DNA of 11,499 nucleotides, from positions 1 through 11,499 of the forward strand of contig CAJCHQ010000495.1 in NCBI GenBank assembly GCA_903970295.1. Reading direction: 5' to 3'. Within the stretch, counting starts at the first letter, position 1. Each line of letters starts with the position of its first letter. Source of the DNA: Bryobacterales bacterium (lineage in GTDB: Bacteria; Cyanobacteriota; Vampirovibrionia; Obscuribacterales; Obscuribacteraceae). Position numbers and translations under genes: made by a program. The notes below the pieces were generated by a model. The model was not told the DNA's origin. It was given only the letters and a program-made list of their open reading frames with translations, and ran no database searches. This document shows positions 6,474 through 11,499 of this stretch, one piece after another.

Positions 6474-8177
6474 TCAGCGGTCGCTACTGATTTGTTGATA
6501 GCGTTTGATCAAACTTTTGATCTGGTTGACCTGGGCTGCAGTCGGCTTTAGTTGTAGAGCCTGATTGAGCATGCTGCAAGCGTCGTCATAACGTTTTTCG
6601 CGGGCGTATTGCTGGGCGACTGCGATCAGGCATTTGCAGTAGTTATCGGTTTGCGGTTTCGCCGCTAATTTGCCTTGCTGCTTGAGCGACTTGAAGACGA
6701 TCGAGGCTTCTTCGTATTTGCCCTGTCCCATCATCGCCACTGCCTCGGGATAAGTGCTTGATTTCCAGGGCGTCAAAGCGGGACTATGGAAGATGGGAAT
6801 GTCGTTATTCATGGCGTAAGCGACGGCACCGGCGAGGACGAGAACGCTCAAAACCAGCATCAGCATTTTCGGACTGATGCTGCGCATTTGACCGCCGATC
6901 GATTTGTTGCCGACGCGCCCTCGTTGAAAATTAGCGGATGAGAGAGCCGAGGATGATGCTGTCGTCGCATCCGGCTGCTGTTGCACAGTCCGAGCTGCTG
7001 CCGCTAATTTGGCGGCGACAACACCGGCTTGTACTTCTTCATAGGCGCCAGACGTCCTCAACTCTTCAAGGGCCATAGCGGCCAGATCCATGGGCTTCGA
7101 GCGGGGCGCGATCATTTCTTTGCTGGCACCACGCCTGGAGCCCAGGTCATCAGTTGTAGCCAGAGGTCCGGGGGCTATCTCCGGACGTTTGGGAGTTTGT
7201 TGCACGGGCGAAACGATTGGCTGCTCAGGTTGGCTGATCGCTTCTTCTAATGCATCGGCGAATTCATCCATCGTCTGGTAGCGGTGGTCCGGATTTTTCG
7301 CCAGTGACTTATAAACCACTTCTTCCAGTGCTTGAGGGAAGTGCAGATCTTCACGTACCTGATTGAGCGGCTTGGGCGGATCAGAGAGGTGCATGGCCAT
7401 CACTTTCACCAATTCGTCTGAAAGGAATGGCACTTCTCCAGTCAAGGTTTCATAAATGACGACTCCGAGAGAGTAAATGTCGCTGCGGTGGTCGACCTTA
7501 CTGCTTGTACACTGTTCGGGACTCATGTAGGTGGGGCTGCCGCAGACCGTGCCGGTGCGCGTAATCCGGGCTACGTCCGATTCTTCTTGAACCAGTCGGG
7601 CGATGCCGAAATCGACGACAATCGGAAACAGTCTTTGCCCGCTGCGTTCGACCAGAACTATATTTTCCGGCTTGATGTCGCGATGGACGACGCCCTGTCT
7701 ATGGGCTTCGCCAAGGGCCGAGCAGACTTGCTTGAAAATGGGAACGGCGTCTTCGACGTCCAGGTGATTGACGTCGGCAATCATGTCAGAAAGCGGGGTG
7801 CCCTTAAGCAAGTCCATGGCGATGTAGGGGCGCCCGCCTTTGGGAATCACTCCGAAATCGTAGATGGTGATGATATTTGGATGGCTGAGGCGGCTCGAGG
7901 CCTTGGCTTCTTGGGTGAAGCGTTTGATGAACTCCTGGTCCGAGACCAGATAGTCATGCAGGACTTTGATCGCCACTTCACGTCCAATCAGCTCCTGCAC
8001 CGCCTTGTAGACCGTGCCTGCCGAGCCCTGACCGATGACCGATTCAATCTTGTAGCGCCCTTCTACAACCACTCCTAAGAGTGGATCATCACCAACGGTG
8101 ACCATAGAAGAACCGTCTCGCGGACATACATCCTGATCGCCAGCGGTCTGAAAATTACAAATCAGACAGAGCTTCAT
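6474..8177 (-). CDS. Membrane-anchored Ser/Thr protein kinase with N-terminal zinc ribbon and C-terminal TPR-like repeats
   Basis: This 567-residue Hanks-type kinase begins with a short Cys motif (C4, C7, then C18 in a CPRDG) typical of kinase-linked zinc ribbons, though a fourth ligand is not obvious. The kinase domain covers ~42-313: glycine loop IGQGSAGTVYKA (48-59), ATP lysine K71 (VAIK), helix-C E90, HRDIKPEN (165-172, catalytic D167), DFG (189-191) and SPE (219-221). All catalytic residues are present. A Pro/Ala-rich, low-complexity linker (~315-430) leads to one membrane span (~437-456). Basic residues before it suggest that the kinase is cytoplasmic and the C-terminal ~110 residues, which look like TPR helices (GKYEEASIVFKSL, KRYDDACSMLNQAL), are outside. 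Its substrates are unknown. ATG at 8177 keeps the ribbon but has no Shine-Dalgarno. The gene is divergent from the MFS gene and convergent with accA. Confidence 0.92.
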   Translation of the reverse strand: MKLCLICNFQTAGDQDVCPRDGSSMVTVGDDPLLGVVVEGRYKIESVIGQGSAGTVYKAVQELIGREVAIKVLHDYLVSDQEFIKRFTQEAKASSRLSHPNIITIYDFGVIPKGGRPYIAMDLLKGTPLSDMIADVNHLDVEDAVPIFKQVCSALGEAHRQGVVHRDIKPENIVLVERSGQRLFPIVVDFGIARLVQEESDVARITRTGTVCGSPTYMSPEQCTSSKVDHRSDIYSLGVVIYETLTGEVPFLSDELVKVMAMHLSDPPKPLNQVREDLHFPQALEEVVYKSLAKNPDHRYQTMDEFADALEEAISQPEQPIVSPVQQTPKRPEIAPGPLATTDDLGSRRGASKEMIAPRSKPMDLAAMALEELRTSGAYEEVQAGVVAAKLAAAARTVQQQPDATTASSSALSSANFQRGRVGNKSIGGQMRSISPKMLMLVLSVLVLAGAVAYAMNNDIPIFHSPALTPWKSSTYPEAVAMMGQGKYEEASIVFKSLKQQGKLAAKPQTDNYCKCLIAVAQQYAREKRYDDACSMLNQALQLKPTAAQVNQIKSLIKRYQQISSDR

Positions 8178-8251
8178 AAGGGGTGAGAGTGTGGCTTTAA
8201 AACCTTGGTAAAAGTAGACATAGAATTGAGTAACGCCGAGCGCAGGAATTG

Positions 8252-8291
8252 CCTGCTCTTATATTACTTTTAATTACCACAGTCGAGCAGG
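8252..8291. repeat. Inverted repeat bracketing the kinase promoter
   Basis: CCTGCTC (8252-8258) and GAGCAGG (8285-8291) are perfect 7-bp inverted arms around a 26-bp AT-rich spacer. A related GAGC-GCAGG sequence (8239-8247) can also pair with the left arm in RNA. The arms overlap the candidate -10 and -35 boxes of the kinase promoter, so this is a plausible regulator binding site or a pair of competing hairpins. Confidence 0.4.
8258..8286 (-). promoter_or_regulatory. Candidate promoter for the Ser/Thr kinase gene
   Basis: On the minus strand TCGACT (8286-8281, 4 of 6 to TTGACA), a 17-nt spacer and TATAAG (8263-8258, 5 of 6 to TATAAT) have standard geometry. The leader would be about 75 nt. 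The call is from motif inspection only. Confidence 0.45.
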
Positions 8292-8367
8292 AACAAACCT
8301 CGATCACGCTTTTTCTGGCTTAATATCAAAGCCGCACTCTGACGGTTTGGTAACCCTGAAGTTAAAC

Positions 8368-9621
8368 ATGAAAAAAGCTAGCGATGCGGCTACAGATCAA
8401 GAGGTTGGGCTTCGCAAGAGAGAGAATTTTCTCCTCCTGCTTTTATTTTTTACGGTTTTTATCGACCTGCTCGGCTTCGGTCTGATAATCCCAGTCATGC
8501 CCCTTTACGCTCAACAGTTCCACGCCTCTGATACAGAAGTGGGATTTTTGATCGCCAGCTATTCTTTATCCCAATTTATTTTCACGCCGTTCTGGGGCAG
8601 ATTATCGGACAAAGTCGGGCGCCGACCGATCCTGCTTATCAGCCTGTTGGCATCGACAATTGGTTACATGATCTGGGGCTTTTCCAACTCTTTGCTCGTC
8701 CTTTTCGCATCACGCTTGGTGGCAGGTGCCGGCAACGCAAATATCGCCGTCGCTCAAGCTTACGTCTCCGACGTGACGACCGACCAAACGCGCTCGAAAG
8801 GGATGGGGGCGATTTTCGCCGCCTTCGGTGTGGGCTTCGTGCTCGGTCCGGCGATGGGCGGTTTTTTGACGAGCAAGAAGTTGCTTACGACGCTTGGACT
8901 TTCCGGATTCGCCGAACACAACTTGCAGCTGATTGGCTTTGTCGCTGCCGGTTTCAGCCTGCTCGACTTGATTCTCACTTTCATCTATTTGCCTGAGCCC
9001 GAAAAACGCAGCCATGCGGGGCAGGAAAAATACGGCATCGGGCTGTCATTCATCAAGCAAACGTTGGCGACCAAAAAATTGCAGTCGTCGCTCCTGATTT
9101 TCTTCATCTCTACTTTTGCTTTTGCCAACATGGAAGCGACGATCGTTTTATTGACGCAGCAAAAGTTTGCCTTTGGCACAGAAGCTAACAGCTGGCTTTT
9201 CACCTGGATTGGAGTTTGCATCTGTCTGATCCAGGGTGCCCACAGAGCCACTAAAAAGTACGGCGAGAAAAAGATGATCATGCTGGGCACAGCTCTCTTG
9301 ACAGTAGGTCTTCTGGCGACGCCATTCGTCGGCAATGTGCCCTTGCTTTATCTGGCTGTGGCAGTTCTCGCTTTTGGCTCGGGCGTAAACACGCCATGCA
9401 ACCAAGCTATGCTTTCCAAGCTGGCGGAGAAAGAAACAGTGGGCGGCGTGCTGGGAGTCGGTCAGTCATTGTCGACGCTCGGGCGCATTCTCGGCCCGGC
9501 TCTGGGCGGTTTTCTTTTTGGCCATGTCAGTGCGCAAGCTCCCTACATCGTCGGGGCCTCAGCCATGGCTCTCGCTTTCGCTCTCAGTTTGACCCTGCCT
9601 GAAGCGGCTCCTGTCGCTTAG
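8368..9621 (+). CDS. MFS transporter, TetA/DHA1-like drug:proton antiporter family
   Basis: This 417-residue 12-helix inner-membrane protein belongs to the major facilitator superfamily. Helix 1 carries the TetA-type pattern FIDLLGFGLIIPVMPLYA. The loop between helices 2 and 3 has motif A (GRLSDKVGRRPI, residues ~77-88). RLVAGAGNANIAVAQAYVSD resembles the motif B region, and GFVLGPAMGG resembles antiporter motif C in helix 5. The second half repeats the GRILGPALGG element. Such proteins export small molecules against protons; the substrate cannot be read from sequence, and resistance should not be assumed. ATG at 8368 is preferred. A TTG at 8347 would add seven residues, and neither start has a strong Shine-Dalgarno. 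A TAATAT at 8321-8326 is a possible -10, without a convincing -35. No regulator gene is adjacent; the divergent neighbour is the kinase. Confidence 0.9.
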   Translation: MKKASDAATDQEVGLRKRENFLLLLLFFTVFIDLLGFGLIIPVMPLYAQQFHASDTEVGFLIASYSLSQFIFTPFWGRLSDKVGRRPILLISLLASTIGYMIWGFSNSLLVLFASRLVAGAGNANIAVAQAYVSDVTTDQTRSKGMGAIFAAFGVGFVLGPAMGGFLTSKKLLTTLGLSGFAEHNLQLIGFVAAGFSLLDLILTFIYLPEPEKRSHAGQEKYGIGLSFIKQTLATKKLQSSLLIFFISTFAFANMEATIVLLTQQKFAFGTEANSWLFTWIGVCICLIQGAHRATKKYGEKKMIMLGTALLTVGLLATPFVGNVPLLYLAVAVLAFGSGVNTPCNQAMLSKLAEKETVGGVLGVGQSLSTLGRILGPALGGFLFGHVSAQAPYIVGASAMALAFALSLTLPEAAPVA

Positions 9622-9703
9622 ACCGCGGCTTAGCCTCTCTTGGATCAGCCGTCAGCCCGGCAGCAGCCCCCCGAAAACTTCTTGGAAACAGGCGGAACCT
9701 GGT

Positions 9704-9732
9704 GTAGCTACTTTATTAAAACGTGCTATATT
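9704..9732 (+). promoter_or_regulatory. Candidate extended -10 promoter in the long gap
   Basis: GTAGCT (9704-9709), a 17-nt spacer and TATATT (9727-9732) preceded by TGC (9724-9726) mirror the accD promoter in both hexamer and spacing. The start would be near 9739. It would give either a ~235-nt leader for the downstream small ORF or a separate short RNA. Confidence 0.4.
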
Positions 9733-9877
9733 TGTTGATGACTAAGTGCTTTTAATCAAGCCAGGTCATGAACTAACAATTTCGCAAGTGTTTCTCTTAT
9801 CAGTGATTTTCCCAAAAAATTGGTTTGCTGTTAGTAGCAAGACAGCAGCAGGGTAAGAAGAAGCACTTCCCAGAAAG

Positions 9878-9900
9878 GTTTCCGCTGGCTCAGCGGAAAC
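9878..9900. other. Perfect 10-bp stem-loop
   Basis: GTTTCCGCTG (9878-9887), loop GCT, CAGCGGAAAC (9891-9900). It is very stable but lacks a T-tract on the plus side (AAATCAC follows). On the minus side only CTTTCT follows, so it is not a convincing terminator on either strand. It could be a leader structure, an RNA 3' end or a protein site. Confidence 0.6.
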
Positions 9901-9902
9901 AA

Positions 9903-9926
9903 ATCACAGGTGATCGCGATCACAGG
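9903..9926. promoter_or_regulatory. CRP-like palindromic operator with 8-bp direct repeat
   Basis: GTGATCGCGATCAC (9910-9923) is a perfect 14-bp palindrome. The 16-mer 9909-9924 agrees with 13 of 16 positions of the ideal CRP site TGTGATCTAGATCACA. ATCACAGG occurs twice (9903-9910 and 9919-9926), a 16-bp period. A TAAAAT at 9940-9945 could be the -10 of the small ORF/argH-like transcript, which would place the palindrome over the -35 region. A CRP/FNR-superfamily regulator is the natural candidate, but none is encoded in this window. Confidence 0.5.
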
Positions 9927-9972
9927 AATCAATAAAAAATAAAATCAAGAATTACTAGAACGAGAAGACGAA

Positions 9973-10104
9973 ATGGCAGAAAAGAGAAGTGAGACGAATA
10001 AAGTCAAACAAGAAGTGCAGAAGCGGTATCAAGCAGAATTAGCTCGCTATCAGAAGCAAATCGAAAAGAACAAAAAAGTGATCGAAAGAGGTAAGCCTCA
10101 ATAA
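9973..10104 (+). CDS. Small charged helical protein, 43 residues, unknown function
   Basis: ATG at 9973 follows a purine-rich GAGAAG (spacing 6) and opens 43 codons ending in TAA at 10102. The product is about half Lys, Glu, Gln and Arg (KVKQEVQKRYQAELARYQKQ, then IEKNKK), has no Cys, Trp, His or Pro until the last two residues, and is predicted by eye to form one long amphipathic helix or a coiled coil. It is not recognised as a known family. A candidate promoter/operator lies just upstream and the ArgH-like gene starts 37 bp downstream on the same strand, so co-transcription is likely. Its stop codon lies in the loop of a perfect hairpin. Being short, it could be fortuitous, but the ribosome site, the composition and the position argue for a real gene. 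Confidence 0.55.
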   Translation: MAEKRSETNKVKQEVQKRYQAELARYQKQIEKNKKVIERGKPQ

Positions 10105-10114
10105 GAGGCTTACC
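10090..10114. other. Perfect 10-bp stem-loop spanning the small ORF stop codon
   Basis: GGTAAGCCTC (10090-10099), loop AATAA (10100-10104), GAGGCTTACC (10105-10114). The TAA stop of the 43-codon gene is in the loop. No T-tract follows, so a classical terminator is unlikely. An RNA-processing, stability or attenuation element between the small gene and the ArgH-like gene is more plausible. Confidence 0.65.
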
Positions 10115-10141
10115 CTCAGTTAGAGTCAGGGGGCTAGTCAG

Positions 10142-11499
10142 ATGACGAGACAAGGCAAAAAGATCCCTCCTGAGACCCCACTCGACGATGCGCCTCCGGC
10201 TCCCAATTTTGAGGAAGTACGCCGTTTCTGGCAGAGCCCGACTGTCGAACAGGCCCTCGTCTCGGCCGACATCGAGTCCTCGATCGCCCATGTGCGCATG
10301 CTCGATGAAACCGGAATTTTAAGCAAGACAGACGCGGCCGAAGTGCTCGCCGGTTTAGAACAAATTCGCCAGGAATTCGCCGGGGGCGAGACCTTTCTCG
10401 AACCGGGCGATGCCGATATTCACTCGGGCGTGCAGCGGCGCCTTTCGCAAATTGTCGGACCACCAGGCGAAGGTCTGAGCGTTGCCATTTCGCACAACGA
10501 CCAGATTGCCACTGACATACGGCTGTGGCTGCGCGACGCTGTAATCGATATCTTGAACAAATTGGCTGATTTGAAACAGCTCTTATTAGACTTGGCCGAG
10601 CGCGACCTGGAAAAAATCATGCCCGGCTACACGCACATGCAACCGGCCCAGCCGATTCTGCTCTCTCACTGGTGGTTGGCTAACGAATCGCGTTTGCAAC
10701 GGGACTCGAGCCGTCTGTTCGATTGCTATAAGCGTTTGAATGCTTCGCCCCTGGGCGCTTGCCAGCTAGCCGGCAGCAAATATCCAATCGATCGTTCGTT
10801 CACGCAACGTTATCTCGGTTTCGACGAGGTGATCGAAAATAGTCTCGATGCTGTTTCTGATCGCGATTATGTCGTTGAATTCACGGCATTCGCGGCATTG
10901 CTCGGTACCCACCTTTCGCAAATGGCCTCTGAGCTTTTGCTGTGGTCGACCCAGGAATTTGGCTTCGTGCGCTTGCCCAGAGCCTTTGTTTTTCGCAGCC
11001 AGAGCATGCCGCACAAGCGCAACCCTGAAATGCTCGAGATTTTGCGTTCGCGTCCATCGGTTCTCACCGGCCGGCTGACCCAGTTTTTGAGCGAATTGAA
11101 AGGTCTGCCCCTGAGTTACTCGCAAGACTTGCAAGAAAGCCTGCCCGGTCTAATTGAATCAGTGCACGATGTGCGGTTGGTTTTGGACTTGACTCAAGTG
11201 CTTTTGCCGGCTCTGCGTTTTGACGAGCATCGCATGCGCCATTTGGCAACCGCCGACCTGACAGACGCCGGCAATGTCGTCGACTATCTAGTCGAGCGCG
11301 GAGTGACGACCGATCGAGCGGCAAAAATCGTCGAATCTCTAGTTAATTACTGCCGCGAAAGGCACCGTCAACTGCTTGATTTGACCCTGAATGAATGGGC
11401 GCTCTTCTTCCCCGGTTTCGATGAGCAAATCTATACGTATTTAAATTTGAAAGAGTCGATTGATTCGCGTTCGTCCTTCGGCGGCACGGCCAGCGAACA
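10142..11499 (+). CDS. argH: Argininosuccinate lyase-like protein (fumarase/ASL superfamily), 3' truncated, divergent active-site loops
   Basis: 452 residues are visible, close to the usual ~460, and the frame is still open at the window end. Family ArgH joins arginine synthesis and fumarate release by splitting argininosuccinate. ArgH-type signatures are clear: DIESSIAHVRML (43-54), PGYTHMQPAQP (161-171, H165 aligned with the catalytic His), SPLGACQLAG (202-211), ENSLDAVSDRDYV (232-244), SQEFGF-like TQEFGF (270-275), GLPLSYSQDLQ (321-331), and an SxxSRxSxGGTA-like C-terminus. Key places differ from typical ArgH: no N-terminal WGGRF, AISHNDQ instead of ARSRNDQ (115-121), MQPAQP instead of LQRAQP, RSQSMPHKRNPE instead of GSSxMPQKKNPD (285-296), and DLQESL instead of DLQEDK. 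ATG at 10142 is the first start after an in-frame stop and has AGGGGG 8 nt upstream. The symbol is by homology; a paralogue with another substrate is possible. Confidence 0.8.
   Translation, partial: MTRQGKKIPPETPLDDAPPAPNFEEVRRFWQSPTVEQALVSADIESSIAHVRMLDETGILSKTDAAEVLAGLEQIRQEFAGGETFLEPGDADIHSGVQRRLSQIVGPPGEGLSVAISHNDQIATDIRLWLRDAVIDILNKLADLKQLLLDLAERDLEKIMPGYTHMQPAQPILLSHWWLANESRLQRDSSRLFDCYKRLNASPLGACQLAGSKYPIDRSFTQRYLGFDEVIENSLDAVSDRDYVVEFTAFAALLGTHLSQMASELLLWSTQEFGFVRLPRAFVFRSQSMPHKRNPEMLEILRSRPSVLTGRLTQFLSELKGLPLSYSQDLQESLPGLIESVHDVRLVLDLTQVLLPALRFDEHRMRHLATADLTDAGNVVDYLVERGVTTDRAAKIVESLVNYCRERHRQLLDLTLNEWALFFPGFDEQIYTYLNLKESIDSRSSFGGTASE

Larger units (their letters stand above)
9622..9972. 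other. 351-bp intergenic region with promoter-like and palindromic elements
   Basis: No gene was found here: short ATG frames (for example at 9738 and 9768) stop within a few codons. There is no tRNA or recognised riboswitch. The MFS gene has no clear intrinsic terminator after its TAG. From left to right the gap holds a GC-rich stretch (9622-9700), a candidate extended -10 promoter, an AT-rich stretch, a strong stem-loop, a CRP-like palindrome with direct repeats, and an A-rich leader before the 43-codon ORF. Individual elements are listed separately. Confidence 0.7.

Noticed and set aside
7488..8078. 196-codon plus-strand open frame antisense to the kinase gene
   Set aside because: It lies wholly inside the well-supported kinase domain, has no recognisable motif, and is a shadow of codon bias on the opposite strand.
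8368..9621. Tetracycline resistance determinant
   Set aside because: The TetA-like motifs are common to many DHA1 exporters. There is no adjacent tetR-type gene, and the substrate cannot be assigned.
9622..9700. Possible terminator after the MFS gene
   Set aside because: Only weak 4-5 bp stems (for example CGGCT / AGCCG at 9626 and 9647) without a T-tract could be found.
9745..9869. 8-bp inverted copies AAGTGCTT and AAGCACTT in the long gap
   Set aside because: The copies are about 110 bp apart with no supporting structure. An 8-bp match over this distance is plausible by chance.
10134..10463. 109-codon minus-strand frame over the start of the ArgH-like gene
   Set aside because: It is antisense to a clearly homologous coding region and is Arg-rich and low-complexity, as expected of a shadow frame.

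Overview
The window looks like ordinary chromosome from a bacterium of balanced base composition. It encodes SepF, an adjacent YlmE/YggS-type PLP protein, a split acetyl-CoA carboxylase carboxyltransferase (AccD plus AccA) and a Hanks-type Ser/Thr kinase carrying a zinc ribbon and TPR-like repeats. SepF rules out a typical proteobacterium. The combination would fit a non-photosynthetic relative of the cyanobacteria (Melainabacteria/Vampirovibrionia, for example Obscuribacterales). That placement is inferred from gene content only. No phage, transposon, CRISPR array, rRNA or tRNA was found.

Layout, left to right. Positions 1-687 hold the 3' part of a secreted-type M23 peptidase with an Ig-like N-terminal domain. 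Its stop codon directly abuts the stop codon of a convergent, unrecognised gene (688-1899, minus). A minus-strand block follows: rsmE (4306-3515), yggS (3291-2632) and sepF (2547-2026), closed by a clear intrinsic terminator at 1970-2001. yggS and sepF are neighbours as in the ylmE-ylmF division cluster of Gram-positives; rsmE lies upstream on the same strand. Divergent from rsmE, an extended -10 promoter at 4369-4397 leads to accD and accA, which make the two halves of the carboxyltransferase for malonyl-CoA synthesis. accA converges on a membrane-anchored Ser/Thr kinase gene (8177-6474, minus). The kinase diverges from an MFS transporter gene (8368-9621, plus); a candidate promoter bracketed by inverted repeats lies between them.

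The right-hand part is the least ordinary. A 351-bp gap (9622-9972) contains a candidate promoter, a perfect 10-bp stem-loop and a CRP-like 14-bp palindrome embedded in an 8-bp direct repeat. It is followed by a 43-codon ORF for a charged helical peptide, whose stop codon sits in the loop of a perfect 10-bp hairpin. Next comes an argininosuccinate-lyase family gene that runs off the right edge. That enzyme keeps the ArgH fold signatures but differs from the ArgH consensus at several substrate-binding loops, so it may be a paralogue with another role.

The core genes (rsmE, yggS, sepF, accD, accA) are confidently identified. The 403-codon gene at 688-1899 is of unknown function. All promoter and operator calls rest on motif inspection alone.
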